Assembly: GCF_014077625.1 (NCBI RefSeq)
Contig: NZ_JACFXU010000014.1
Location: forward strand, 744,001-808,000
Source of the DNA: Sediminihaliea albiluteola
GTDB lineage: Bacteria > Pseudomonadota > Gammaproteobacteria > Pseudomonadales > Halieaceae
DNA: 64,000 bases
Direction: 5' to 3'
The translations under genes were made by a program, and so were the position numbers. Shown here piece by piece: positions 27,393-36,551 of the stretch (positions within the stretch are counted from its first letter, which is position 1; the number at the start of each line of letters is the position of its first letter). Below the pieces are notes generated by a model that did no database searches, had not been told where the DNA came from, and saw only the letters and a list, made by a program, of their open reading frames with translations.

Positions 27393-28204
27393 GATTTAGC
27401 GTCCTTAGAAGATGGGCTATAAGTGGCCTGGCGATAGGCGTACCACAGCAGGTAGAGGCCCAGGGCAATCATCGGCACACACAAGAGCTGCCCTCGGGTG
27501 AGCCAACCAAATGCCTGAAAGCCCAGATGCGCATCTGGCTCGCGAAAGAACTCAGCCACGAAACGCAGACAACCATAGCCTAGTGAAAACATTCCCGACA
27601 CCGCCCACATCGGGCGCGGCTTCGAGGAAAACCAGTAAAGCAGCCCAAACAGTAGTATACCCTCTAGGGCAAACTGGTAGAGCTGCGAGGGGTGGCGGGC
27701 CAAAGCTAAAGGATCCTTAGGGAACACCATCGCCCAAGGGACATCAGTCGCGCGGCCCCACAGCTCTTGACCAATAAAGTTGCCCAAACGGCCAAGCCCC
27801 AAGCCCACGGGCACCAGTGGCGCGACAAAATCCATCAAAGCCCCAAAAGGTATCTGCTGGCGCCGGGCGTAAATAAACATCGCCAGCAAGACACCGAGCA
27901 GGCCGCCGTGAAAAGACATCCCTCCCTGCCACACGCGCAGTATCCAACTGGGGTCTTCAGCCAGCTGTTGGCCGCCGTAAAATATGGCATAACCGAAGCG
28001 GCCACCGAACACCACACCGAGGGCGCCGTAAAAAATCAGGTCATCCACTTGTTCGCGGCGCACCGGCGAGTCAGCTCGAGCACTGCGGCGTATGGCCAGC
28101 CACCAGGCAAAAGCCAGCCCAGTTAGATAGGCCAAGCCGTACCAGTGCACGCTGGCGGGCCCAATGGAAAAAGCAACAGGATCTATCTCTGGATAGGGCA
28201 GCAT
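27389..28204 (-). CDS. lgt: Prolipoprotein diacylglyceryl transferase
   Basis: 271 aa from ATG 28204; the frame is open 41 codons further but the conserved N-terminus begins [16 protein letters not shown]. Seven-helix inner-membrane enzyme that transfers diacylglycerol from phosphatidylglycerol to the lipobox Cys. The Lgt signature [25 protein letters not shown] is present in the middle (described by [11 protein letters not shown]), as are MSFHGG and HPSQLYQ. Standard lgt-thyA order. Confidence 0.95.
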   Translation of the reverse strand: MLPYPEIDPVAFSIGPASVHWYGLAYLTGLAFAWWLAIRRSARADSPVRREQVDDLIFYGALGVVFGGRFGYAIFYGGQQLAEDPSWILRVWQGGMSFHGGLLGVLLAMFIYARRQQIPFGALMDFVAPLVPVGLGLGRLGNFIGQELWGRATDVPWAMVFPKDPLALARHPSQLYQFALEGILLFGLLYWFSSKPRPMWAVSGMFSLGYGCLRFVAEFFREPDAHLGFQAFGWLTRGQLLCVPMIALGLYLLWYAYRQATYSPSSKDAKS

Positions 28205-28351
28205 AAGTCTCGCCGTCAGGGTGGATTGGTCAATGCGGGGCAGAGCAGCCACTGTGACTGCCTGCAAATATAGCGCTCCATTATCAAACAGCGGCGCAGG
28301 ATTCACAATTGCCTCAAGCCCTGTCACGATGCCGTCCTAAAGGAGCCCTCC

Positions 28352-29116
28352 ATGTGCCTGATGATTTTCGCTTACCGTGTCCACCCCGATTATCCACTGC
28401 TACTGGCAGCTAACCGCGATGAATTTTACGCGCGCCCCACGGCTCCAGCGAGCTATTGGAAAGAGCATCCGGCGCTGCTGGCAGGCCGTGACTTAGAGGC
28501 GGGCGGCACTTGGATGGGCCTCACCCAAAGCGGGCGCTTTGCCGCCGTAACCAACTTCCGCGATCCCGCCCGCAGCTTGAGCGCGCCGCGCTCTCGAGGC
28601 GAGCTGCCCTTAAAGTGGCTCACCAGCGAGCGCCAAGCCAGTGAGCTGCTCGCTGAACTAGAAAGCCAAGACAGCGACTATGCCGGCTTTAACCTATTAC
28701 TCGGTGATCGCGACGCACTCTGGTATTACAGCAACGCCGATAAAGCCCCAGCAATCAAGCTCGAACCCGGCATCTACGGTCTGTCCAACGCAAAACTAAA
28801 CAGTCCTTGGCCCAAAGTGATCAAGGGTAAAGCGCGAATAGCTGAGCTCTTATCGGGGCCCATTGACCACCAGAGTTTACTCGATACAGTACACGACAAG
28901 GGCAGTGCAGATCCTGCAGAACTTGAACTTTTAGGACTGCAGGAAACAATGGATGCAGCCCTATCAGCCCAGTTCATTAGCACCGAAGTCTATGGCACTG
29001 TATCCAGTACCACCCTGATATGGCAGGCCGATGGGCAGCTCAGCTGGCGTGAGCGCACTTACGACAGCCAAGGCAATAAGCAGGGCGTGGTCCAGCAGGA
29101 TTTGCAGCTAGCGTGA
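28352..29116 (+). CDS. NRDE-family (TANGO2-like) protein
   Basis: 254 aa. It starts with MCLMIFAYRVHPDYPLLLAA and the family-defining NRDE motif (residues about 22-25), followed by AGRDLEAGGTWMGLT. The mature N-terminal Cys2 and the fold recall N-terminal-nucleophile hydrolases, but bacterial members lack a settled function. AGGAG precedes ATG 28352. Divergent from lgt, convergent with ptsP. Confidence 0.88.
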   Translation: MCLMIFAYRVHPDYPLLLAANRDEFYARPTAPASYWKEHPALLAGRDLEAGGTWMGLTQSGRFAAVTNFRDPARSLSAPRSRGELPLKWLTSERQASELLAELESQDSDYAGFNLLLGDRDALWYYSNADKAPAIKLEPGIYGLSNAKLNSPWPKVIKGKARIAELLSGPIDHQSLLDTVHDKGSADPAELELLGLQETMDAALSAQFISTEVYGTVSSTTLIWQADGQLSWRERTYDSQGNKQGVVQQDLQLA

Positions 29117-29128
29117 ACTAGCGCAGCC

Positions 29129-31402
29129 CTAAGCTAGAGGTACATGCACAAACTGCTCCTGGCCGCGGGAGCCCAGCAGTCGCTCGACTTGCAGCACAAT
29201 CTGATTGGCATCTTCCATCTGCATCACTTCATCAAGTACTACGCAGGCGTCGCTATAGCTGATGCTGCGCAGCGCCTGTTTGACTTTAGGTAAGCTGGTG
29301 GCGTTCATTGATAGCACGTTGTAACCCATAGCTAGCAGCAACACCGCACCGCGCGGGTCCCCTGCCAGCTCGCCACAGATACCAACACTTTTGCCCTCCA
29401 AACGCCCCGCCGCAACCACCGCGGAAAGCGCCTGCAACACGGCGGGATGAAACGAGTGATACAAATCGGCTACGCGAGAATTATTACGATCCACCGCCAG
29501 CAGGTACTGGGTTAGATCGTTGCTGCCAACCGACAAGAAATCCACCCGCTGTGCCATCGCTCGAGCCTGATACACCGCCGAAGGCACTTCAACCATGACT
29601 CCGATAGGGGGCAGTTCACCCTCCAGACCTTCCTCAACAAGCTCAGCGTGACAACGGTAGATAAGAGCAAGGGCCTCATCTAACTCCGGTACGCTGCTAA
29701 TCATCGGCAGCATAATACGCAAGTTGCCCAGCCCAGCATTGGCTTTGAGCATCGCCCGCAGCTGTGCGCCAAAGATTTCTGGGTGATCCAATGTCACCCG
29801 AATGCCGCGCCAACCAAGGAAGGGGTTATCCTCTTCAATGGGAAAATAAGGCAGGGCTTTATCACCGCCAATATCCAAAGTGCGCATCGTTACAGGGCGG
29901 GGCGCAAAAGCCAGCAACTGTTCGCGGTAAATCTGGCGCTGCTCCTCTTCGCTGGGAAAGCGATCGCGTAGTAAAAAAGGCACCTCTGTGCGATACAGGC
30001 CAACACCTTCTGCGCCCTGCTCCAGTGAACGGGAGACATCGATCATCAAACCGGTGTTCACCCACAGCGGCAAACGGTAGCCATCCAGCGTTTCGCAGGG
30101 CTTATCACGCAGCAGCTCTAAATCCTTACTCTGCGCTAGATCTTGATCGAGCATAGCCTGAAAGCGGCGCCGCAACTCGGGCTGAGGATTGAGGTGCACC
30201 GAACCATGATAGCCATCAACTATCAGCTCACGATCCTGCAAGCGGGTATAGGGCAAGTCCACTGCCCCCATCACTGTGGGTATACCCATGGCCCGAGCCA
30301 AGATAGCCACGTGGGAGTTACCTGAGCCGCGCACTGAAATCAGGCCGGCCAATTTTTCTCTGGGAATTTCCCCTAGCGATGAGGCGCTGAGCTCTTCTCC
30401 GACTAGGATGGCTTTATCAGGATAGCTCTGCTCACGGCTGGCGGCATCCGCCTGTAAGTAGGCCAGTACTCGGGTACCGAGGTCTTTCACATCCACCGCA
30501 CGCTCGCGCAGGTAGCTGTGCTCCATCCGCTCGAAATGCCGAATATGCTTAATCATCACCTGGCTTAAAGCACCCTGAGCCCACTGGCCATCCTTGATCA
30601 GCGCGGCGACTTCTTTGCCTATAGTGGAATCATCCAAAATGCCGAGATAGACATCGAATAAGGCGTGGTCCTCAGTGTTCATCTCACCGCGCAGGTTGTC
30701 AGAAACTGCGCGAATATCATTTTGAACAGCAGCCAATGCCTCACGGAAGGCCTCTAGCTCTGCGCGGCGATCCGTCACTTGTTTGCGCGGCACGGCAAAT
30801 AAATCAGCCCCAGGCGACACCACCACAGCGGTACCAATGGCCACCCCTGGCGCACCGGGAATACCGATGATCTTAGCGGGAGCGGCCTCTTCACCCCCCT
30901 GTGACTCACCATCAACTGCCCCCGTGGCTTGAGCATGGGCAATCACCCCCGCCAACTGGGCCGACATAGTAATCAGGAAGGCTTCATCACTCTCGTCATA
31001 GCGCCGCCGGTCCGTTTGCTGGACCACCAACACGCCGAGCACCTCGCGCTGATGAATAATCGGCACACCAAGAAAGGCGTGGTAATTCTCTTCACCGACG
31101 TCTTTCAGGTAACGATAGTTGGGATGCGATTCAGCGTGTTCAAGATTGATAGGTTCTTCGCGGGCTGCCACCAGCCCCACTAGGCCTTCACCCGGCTCAA
31201 GGCGAGCGAGGCCCACTTGCTCAGAATTGAGCCCCTCTGTGGCGCGAAACACAAAGCGGTCGCTGTCAGCTTCGCGCATATATACGCTGCAGGCCTCGGT
31301 GCCAACAGCATCCCGCACCCGCCGGACGATAATTTGCAGCGCTTGATCAAGGCCCTCGGCGCTATGCACCTCCTGGACGATCTGCCGCAATATGTCCAGC
31401 AT
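29129..31402 (-). CDS. ptsP: Phosphoenolpyruvate-protein phosphotransferase PtsP (enzyme I-Ntr)
   Basis: 757 aa from ATG 31402 (MLDILRQIVQEV matches known PtsP N-termini; an in-frame TTG at 31411 overlaps rppH). An N-terminal GAF domain (about 1-165) senses a small molecule, followed by the EI domains with the phosphorylated His in GSGNSHVAILARAMG, TEVPFLLRDRFPSEEEQ and the C-terminal PEP-binding GSNDLTQYLLAVDRNN. It starts the nitrogen-related phosphotransfer chain. Its partners NPr and EIIA-Ntr are not in the window. Confidence 0.95.
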   Translation of the reverse strand: MLDILRQIVQEVHSAEGLDQALQIIVRRVRDAVGTEACSVYMREADSDRFVFRATEGLNSEQVGLARLEPGEGLVGLVAAREEPINLEHAESHPNYRYLKDVGEENYHAFLGVPIIHQREVLGVLVVQQTDRRRYDESDEAFLITMSAQLAGVIAHAQATGAVDGESQGGEEAAPAKIIGIPGAPGVAIGTAVVVSPGADLFAVPRKQVTDRRAELEAFREALAAVQNDIRAVSDNLRGEMNTEDHALFDVYLGILDDSTIGKEVAALIKDGQWAQGALSQVMIKHIRHFERMEHSYLRERAVDVKDLGTRVLAYLQADAASREQSYPDKAILVGEELSASSLGEIPREKLAGLISVRGSGNSHVAILARAMGIPTVMGAVDLPYTRLQDRELIVDGYHGSVHLNPQPELRRRFQAMLDQDLAQSKDLELLRDKPCETLDGYRLPLWVNTGLMIDVSRSLEQGAEGVGLYRTEVPFLLRDRFPSEEEQRQIYREQLLAFAPRPVTMRTLDIGGDKALPYFPIEEDNPFLGWRGIRVTLDHPEIFGAQLRAMLKANAGLGNLRIMLPMISSVPELDEALALIYRCHAELVEEGLEGELPPIGVMVEVPSAVYQARAMAQRVDFLSVGSNDLTQYLLAVDRNNSRVADLYHSFHPAVLQALSAVVAAGRLEGKSVGICGELAGDPRGAVLLLAMGYNVLSMNATSLPKVKQALRSISYSDACVVLDEVMQMEDANQIVLQVERLLGSRGQEQFVHVPLA

Positions 31403-31407
31403 CTGAG

Positions 31408-31908
31408 TCAAGGGCCTGATGACTGCGTGATACGACGCCCTAGAACCTGAGCCATTTCTTTCATGGCACGCCGATAGACTTCACGCTTAAACGGCACCAC
31501 CTGATTCAGTGGGTACCAGTAACTGACCCACTGCCAGCGATCAAATTCGGGTTTGTCATTGAGATCAAAGCGCACTGCGGTATCGTCGGCCAACATCCGC
31601 AGCAAGTACCATTTCTGCTTCTGGCCGATACACAGTGGCTTCTGACCGCGACGCACAAAGCGCTTGGGCAGACGATAGCGCAGCCAGCCACGCGTCGAGC
31701 CCAGTAGCTCTACGGCATCGGGCTCTAGGCCAACCTCTTCCCGCAGCTCCCGATAAAGGGCCTGCTCAGGGGTCTCCCCAGGGTTGATGCCACCCTGTGG
31801 GAATTGCCAAGCATCTCTACCGCCGACACGACGGGCCCACAACAGCCGACCTTCGCTGTTAGCGAGCATGATGCCTACATTTGGCCGAAAGCCGTCAGAA
31901 TCAATCAC
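31408..31908 (-). CDS. rppH: RNA pyrophosphohydrolase
   Basis: 166 aa Nudix enzyme that removes pyrophosphate from mRNA 5-prime ends and so triggers decay. The Nudix box runs from [11 protein letters not shown] to REEVGL, with QFPQGG before it. GTG 31908 is chosen because homologues begin [12 protein letters not shown]; an upstream TTG (31926) would add six residues. The rppH-ptsP order is conserved in gammaproteobacteria. Divergent from the HAD phosphatase gene. Confidence 0.94.
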   Translation of the reverse strand: MIDSDGFRPNVGIMLANSEGRLLWARRVGGRDAWQFPQGGINPGETPEQALYRELREEVGLEPDAVELLGSTRGWLRYRLPKRFVRRGQKPLCIGQKQKWYLLRMLADDTAVRFDLNDKPEFDRWQWVSYWYPLNQVVPFKREVYRRAMKEMAQVLGRRITQSSGP

Positions 31909-32027
31909 TCGAGAGCCACTACCCAACCTTATTAGAGCTGGCTATTGTTCCACACTTTGCCTCAGCTGAAAAATTTACTAGCGAGCCCAGTCCAGCTATG
32001 CTGGCCCGCTTGATTTGGAGGCTCTCT

Positions 32028-32681
32028 GTGACACTGGCAATTTTTGATTTGGATAACACCCTCATCGGCGGCGATAGCGACCACCTCTGGGGCTGTTTTT
32101 TATGTGAACGCGGCCTAGTCGACAGCGATGAATTTGGCCGTCAAAACGAGCAGTTTTACCTCGATTATCAACGCGGACAGCTGGATATCGAAGCCTATCT
32201 GCGCTTTGCTCTAGCCCCCTTAGCAAATCAACCACCGGAGCGCCTGGCCCAGTGGCACCGCGATTTCATGGCTGAAGTGATCGAGCCGATTTTTCTACCC
32301 GCTGCCGAAGCACTGATTCGCCACCACCGCGAGCAGGGCCACCGCCTACTGATTATCACAGCCACCAATGAATTCATCACCCGCCCTATCGCCAAGGCAC
32401 TGGGTATCGACGAGCTGCTAGCCTGTGAAGCAGAGCAAGTAGATGGCTATTACACCGGTGAACCCGCTGGCATCCCATCTTTTGGCGAAGGCAAGGTCAC
32501 TCGTCTGCAGGCTTGGCTTGAGCAGGAAAATGAATCACTAACAGATTCTTGGTTTTACTCTGACTCACACAATGATCTACCACTACTTGAGCAAGTAGAT
32601 AACCCTGTAGCCGTGGATCCAGATGACACTTTGCGAGCACACGCCGAAGCTGCTGGCTGGCCGGTTATTTCGCTCCGCTAG
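32028..32681 (+). CDS. HAD-superfamily IB phosphatase (SerB-like)
   Basis: 217 aa from GTG 32028, with GGAG seven bases before it. HAD motif I DLDNTLIGGDSD holds the nucleophile Asp, motif II is IITATNEF, and motif III/IV lies in WFYSDSHNDLPLL. This is the subfamily-IB group annotated next to rppH in pseudomonads. The substrate may be a phosphoserine-like or sugar phosphate; not determinable here. Its 3-prime end borders the repeat region. Confidence 0.88.
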   Translation: MTLAIFDLDNTLIGGDSDHLWGCFLCERGLVDSDEFGRQNEQFYLDYQRGQLDIEAYLRFALAPLANQPPERLAQWHRDFMAEVIEPIFLPAAEALIRHHREQGHRLLIITATNEFITRPIAKALGIDELLACEAEQVDGYYTGEPAGIPSFGEGKVTRLQAWLEQENESLTDSWFYSDSHNDLPLLEQVDNPVAVDPDDTLRAHAEAAGWPVISLR

Positions 32682-32833
32682 TCTATTTGGGCCACAATCC
32701 AGCCAAGAAACCCCATAGCAAGCCGGTTCAGTGGCGGCGTGTCGCGGAGTGATCCTGCCACTTGCTGGCGCCACAATCTCTGCAAGAAACCCAATGCAAA
32801 CGGATTAAACTCATTCGGTGGCGGTGCGGCCAA

Positions 32834-32921
32834 CGGAATAGGCTTACGGACACGCCGTAAACCCATCCATGGGGGCTCGGTTCGCGCATCCATGCGCTCA
32901 ACGGTCCTTCAGCCTAAGCCG
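32834..32921 (+). repeat. Structured repeat module A1
   Basis: The 60-nt core (32848-32907) runs from ggac to gtcc. It contains hairpin 1 cccatccatggg (32862-32873), a ggctcg linker and hairpin 2 gcgcatccatgcgc (32884-32897). ccgt and acgg close the junction, with a cacg bulge outside it. Outer arms pair at about 14 of 18 positions. Confidence 0.75.
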
Positions 32922-33009
32922 TCGTCCACACCTTCTCATTTAAGTCCGCCGCCTTATTGGGCAAGGAAAAACAAAGTTTAAAGATCACTCGGAGTGTGAA
33001 TTGAAGACA

Positions 33010-33111
33010 GCGGGTGGCTGGGCCACGCAGCGACCGTGCGAGACAAGGATGTCGAGCCCGAGCCTATATGGATGTACTTGCGGCGGGTCACGGAGTGATC
33101 CTGCCTCCCGT
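33010..33111 (-). repeat. Structured repeat module B1 (inverted)
   Basis: Inverted relative to A1. Read on the minus strand it has the same order: a cccgccg segment, a catcc-tipped hairpin, ggctcgg, a second hairpin gacatccttgtc, then cacggtc. The outer arms (gcgggtggc and its partner near 33101-33111) differ in sequence from those of A1 but still pair. Confidence 0.65.
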
Positions 33112-33179
33112 TGGCGCCCCAACCTCTGCAAGAAGCCCAATGGACATAGATTAAGCTCATTCGGTGGCGGCGCGGCCAA

Positions 33180-33267
33180 CGGAATAGGCTTACGGACACG
33201 CCGTGAACCCATCCATGGGGGCTCGGTTCGCGCATCCATGCGCTCAACGGTCCTTCAGCCTAAACCG
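33180..33267 (+). repeat. Structured repeat module A2
   Basis: Near-identical to A1, with the same 60-nt core (33194-33253), both catccatg hairpins and the same outer arms. It lies 346 bp downstream of A1. Confidence 0.75.
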
Positions 33268-33362
33268 TCGTCCACACCTTAATGTCCAAATACGGCGGCT
33301 TAATTGGGCAAAGGAATGTAAAAACAAAGCCTCAAGATCACTCGGAGTGTGAATTGAAGACG

Positions 33363-33463
33363 GCGGGTGGCAGGGCCGCGCAGCGACCGTGCGAGACAGG
33401 ACGTCGAGCCCGAGCCTACAAGGACATACTTGCGACGGGGCGCGGAGTGATCCTGCCACTCGC
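33363..33463 (-). repeat. Structured repeat module B2 (inverted)
   Basis: Copy of B1 353 bp downstream, with a core of 59 nt (33384-33442). Hairpin 2 is gacgtcctgtc here and gacatccttgtc in B1, so the stem changes while pairing is kept. Confidence 0.65.
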
Positions 33464-33600
33464 TGGCGCCCCAAAGTATCCAAAGACTCCCTATAGAAAC
33501 AGGTCAAGCTGATTCAGTGGCGGCAGTCGCGTAGTGGCCCTGCCGCTTGCAGTCGCCACCTAAAAGCCCGTAGCACAGCCACTGCGAACAGTAGCAACGG

Positions 33601-34785
33601 TCAAAGCGCCCTAAAAAATAAAGCCTTAAGGTATTCTGTTTCAGGGATTGCTGGATGGATCGGATGATCCGGGCCCTGCGCGCCCTGCTCGATTAGACGC
33701 AGGTCTTTTCCAACTCGCACCGCAGCAGATTGCACCGCCGCGATTAAATCAGTCCGCGTTAGATGCATTGAACATGAGGCCGACACTAGTACACCACCTG
33801 GGGCCAATAGCTTCAGCCCGAGTTCATTAATACGGCGGTAAGCCTTAATGCCTTTCTTGATATCTTTGCGCCGCTGAATAAAGGCTGGGGGATCGAGAAT
33901 GACTAGCTCGAAGTGCTGGCCTTGCGCGGCCAGCGCCTCCATCGATTCTGCGGCACTACCCTGCAAAGTACTGACTTGCGACAAATTATTCAGGCGAGCA
34001 TTGGCCTTTACGCCATCGAGTGCCAGCGCCGAGCTGTCTAGGCAGCATACCGAGCTGGCACCAAAAGCTGCAGCCTGTACGCCCCAGCCACCGATGTAGC
34101 TATAAACATCTAGCACGCTGCGGCCAGCCACATAGGGCGCAAGCCGAGCTCGGGCCATGCGGTGATCGTAAAACCAGCCAGTTTTTTGGCCACTTAGTAC
34201 CGGCGCCTGAAAGACCACACCGTTTTCTTGTAGCTCAACTTGCTCTGGCACCTCGCCAAAAACCACCTCAACCCGGCTTTCCAAGCCCTGCTCACGGCGC
34301 TTGCGGCTGTCCGCGCGCAATAAAATACCCGCTGGCTGCAGTAAATCCACCAAGGCTGAAATGATCTGAGATTCGTAGCGCTCAATACCGGCATTGTTGA
34401 GTTGCACTACTAGATAGTCGCCAAAACGATCGACCACTAGGCCGGGCAGGTTGTCGCTGCCACCGTAAACTAGGCGATAGAAAGGTAGCTCAAATGCCAG
34501 CTCGCGTCCGGCCAGTGCCGTGCTAAGCGCCCCCGGCAGTAACTCCTCCAAGCTAGCCTCGCGACCCGCTGCAAACACACGGGCGCAAATGAGATTGTGT
34601 GGCTCCATGTAGGCACTGCCCAGCAGCTGCCCATTACTACCGCGCACTAAAACCCAATCGCCGACTGCAAAGTCAGTCAGGGCACTGCGCGCAGAGTCCA
34701 CCTCATTGGAATAGACCCACAGATGACCAGCACACAAACGGCGCTCGGCGCCGCGGCGCAGGTAGAGTTCTCGGGGTTTTGGCAT
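33601..34785 (-). CDS. rlmI: 23S rRNA m5C1962 methyltransferase RlmI-like
   Basis: 394 aa class I S-adenosylmethionine-dependent RNA methyltransferase. It has an N-terminal PUA domain (about 1-75; LRRGAERRLCAGHLWVYSNE), a middle domain, and a Rossmann fold with VLDVYSYIGGWGVQAA, ILDPPAFIQ and the catalytic Cys in SASCSMHLT. ATG 34785 is preferred over an in-frame TTG at 34803. It lies 36 bp downstream of gcvH; co-transcription is possible. Confidence 0.88.
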   Translation of the reverse strand: MPKPRELYLRRGAERRLCAGHLWVYSNEVDSARSALTDFAVGDWVLVRGSNGQLLGSAYMEPHNLICARVFAAGREASLEELLPGALSTALAGRELAFELPFYRLVYGGSDNLPGLVVDRFGDYLVVQLNNAGIERYESQIISALVDLLQPAGILLRADSRKRREQGLESRVEVVFGEVPEQVELQENGVVFQAPVLSGQKTGWFYDHRMARARLAPYVAGRSVLDVYSYIGGWGVQAAAFGASSVCCLDSSALALDGVKANARLNNLSQVSTLQGSAAESMEALAAQGQHFELVILDPPAFIQRRKDIKKGIKAYRRINELGLKLLAPGGVLVSASCSMHLTRTDLIAAVQSAAVRVGKDLRLIEQGAQGPDHPIHPAIPETEYLKALFFRAL

Positions 34786-34820
34786 AGGATTTCCGAGCAC
34801 CAACGGTACCCGGAATAGGC

Positions 34821-35213
34821 TTAGCTGTCGTCAGCGCATTGCTGCTCATAATCGCTGGCATTGAGCAAATTGTCGAGCTCACTGACATCATCGGGCTGTA
34901 TTTTATAGAACCAGCCATCATTGTATGGGTCGCTATTGACGGTCTCTGGCTCGTCTTCCAGTAGTGTATTCACTGCGATCACTTCGCCGGCAATTGGCGC
35001 GTAGATATCTGAAGCGGCCTTCACCGACTCCACTACACCTGCTTCATCGCCTGCAGCCAAGTTGTCGCCTTCCTCTGGCAGCTCCACAAAGACTACATCA
35101 CCCAGTGCTTCCTGAGCGTGATCGGTAATACCAACGGTCACTGTGCCGTCTTCTTCGAGCCGCGCCCACTCGTGGCTGGCAGCGTACTTTAATTCTACAG
35201 GGGTCTGACTCAT
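34821..35213 (-). CDS. gcvH: Glycine cleavage system H protein
   Basis: 130 aa lipoyl carrier of the glycine cleavage complex. The lipoylated Lys65 is in [10 protein letters not shown], and the hammerhead fold is complete. An excellent AAGGAG site precedes ATG 35213. gcvT and gcvP, with which H protein works and which usually flank it downstream of ubiI, are not here, so they must be elsewhere or absent. Confidence 0.95.
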   Translation of the reverse strand: MSQTPVELKYAASHEWARLEEDGTVTVGITDHAQEALGDVVFVELPEEGDNLAAGDEAGVVESVKAASDIYAPIAGEVIAVNTLLEDEPETVNSDPYNDGWFYKIQPDDVSELDNLLNASDYEQQCADDS

Positions 35214-35330
35214 GGTGGCTCCTTGAGTATTGCCATTGGTCAATAGCTTGGGTCGGCACGATGGCCGCCGTGTATCGCGGCGCTTATTCTACCTGCCACC
35301 CCGCCAAAACCAAAGCGCCCTGAAGCGCTA

Positions 35331-36551
35331 CTAGCTGCCCAACCCCATAGCTCGGCGCATGATTTCTCGCTTCAGTGGGCCACTGGACGCCACGCCCTTC
35401 ATGCCCACATTGCGCAACCAGCGCAGCGGCAGTGCGTCCTGCTCAAATAAGAACTTAAAACCGTCCATAGCGCCCATCATCAGCAGATTTTCCCCTTTGC
35501 GCTGGCGCTGATAGCGCCTGAGCACCTCTATGCTACCTGGGCTCAAGCCCCGGCGCCGAGCCTCGATAATCTCAGCTGCCATAACTGCCACATCCTGAAA
35601 GCCCATATTAATCCCCTGTCCGGCAAGGGGATGAATGGTGTGGGCGGCATCACCCACCAAGGCGACGCCGGGGCGGACATAGTCCACTGCGTGTCGCTGG
35701 CGCAGTGGGAAGGCAAAACGCGCCGAACAGCCCAGCACTGGGCCTAAGCGCTGTTCAAAAGCTCGGCCCAGCTCAGCGCAGAAGGCTTCGTCATCCAAAG
35801 CTAATACATCTTCGACTAGATCATCCTGGAGCGACCACACAACAGAGCAAAAATGCTGACCTGGCGGACTAGATAGGGGCAGAAAGGCCAGTGGACCGGT
35901 GGGCAGAAAACGCTGCCAGGCGGTATTCTCATGGTCTTGACTGGTGGCTACTGTCGCCACAATGGCGTGATGGCCGTAATCCCACTCTCGGGTTTTAAAG
36001 TCCAGCATACTCCGCACACTCGACAGTGCTCCATCGGCAGCTACCAATAGACGCGCCTGTACCTCGGGATGCCCTTCCAGCGTCAGGCTGACACCTTCGG
36101 AGTGGGTAGTAATAGACTGCAAGCTGTGCGGCGCGAGTATTTTAATATCTGGGGCCGGTAAAACCTGCTGCAGTAGGCCGTGAACAACCACTCGGTTCTC
36201 CACGATATAACCTAAGGCTTCGCAGTCCACTTCCGCCGCATCAAAGGCAATGGCCCCTGTACCTTCGGCATCCCAAACATGCATCCGCGGGTAAGCACAG
36301 GCCCGGTAGTCGCTGATCGCAGACCAGGCACCAAGCTGTTGGAGCAGAGCAATCGACTGCATATTCAAAGCACTGACGCGAGAATCGAAGCTGCCTAAAT
36401 CGGCCAGTTCCGGCAGGCTTGGCAAGGTCACCGGCCGCGCCTCAATCAAGGCAATAGACAAGCCCTGCCCCCGCAGCGCAGCCGCGAGTGCCGAGCCGGC
36501 CATGCCGGCGCCCACGATAGCTAGGTCATAAGCCCCTGTATTAGCGCTCAA
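35331..36551 (-). CDS. ubiI: FAD-dependent ubiquinone hydroxylase (UbiI/VisC-like)
   Basis: 406 aa UbiH/UbiF/UbiI-family monooxygenase acting on the ubiquinone ring. FAD motifs: GAGMAGSALAAAL at the N-terminus and GDAAHTIHPLAGQGINMG near residue 285. A TTG at 36551, inside the last codons of ubiH and preceded by GGAGGT seven bases upstream, is the best start; the longer open frame upstream lies within ubiH. Assignment to UbiI rests on pepP-ubiH-ubiI gene order. Confidence 0.85.
   Translation of the reverse strand: MSANTGAYDLAIVGAGMAGSALAAALRGQGLSIALIEARPVTLPSLPELADLGSFDSRVSALNMQSIALLQQLGAWSAISDYRACAYPRMHVWDAEGTGAIAFDAAEVDCEALGYIVENRVVVHGLLQQVLPAPDIKILAPHSLQSITTHSEGVSLTLEGHPEVQARLLVAADGALSSVRSMLDFKTREWDYGHHAIVATVATSQDHENTAWQRFLPTGPLAFLPLSSPPGQHFCSVVWSLQDDLVEDVLALDDEAFCAELGRAFEQRLGPVLGCSARFAFPLRQRHAVDYVRPGVALVGDAAHTIHPLAGQGINMGFQDVAVMAAEIIEARRRGLSPGSIEVLRRYQRQRKGENLLMMGAMDGFKFLFEQDALPLRWLRNVGMKGVASSGPLKREIMRRAMGLGS

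Larger units (their letters stand above)
32682..33600. repeat. Gene-free tandem array of structured repeats (about 350-bp units)
   Basis: 919 bp between convergent genes without a convincing protein gene. About two units of 346-353 bp plus flanking partials repeat the same order: gcggagtgatcctg segment, an A module, spacer, inverted B module. The A modules at 32834-32921 and 33180-33267 differ at only a few positions. Small open frames inside (for example both beginning MDARTEPPWMG) are explained by DNA repetition. Related modules occur at 61.0-61.3 kb. Confidence 0.85.

Noticed and set aside
32678-33239. Two similar minus-strand frames beginning MDARTEPPWMG inside the repeat array
   Set aside because: Their similarity is fully explained by near-identical DNA repeats and their frames run through the hairpins; such frames are typical false genes in this repeat family.
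32682-33600. CRISPR array
   Set aside because: The repeat units are about 350 bp and internally palindromic with no short regular repeat-spacer pattern, and there are no cas genes.
32682-33600. Insertion sequence or transposon remnant
   Set aside because: No transposase frame, no terminal inverted repeats with target duplications that I can identify; the palindromic modules are better described as a non-autonomous structured repeat.
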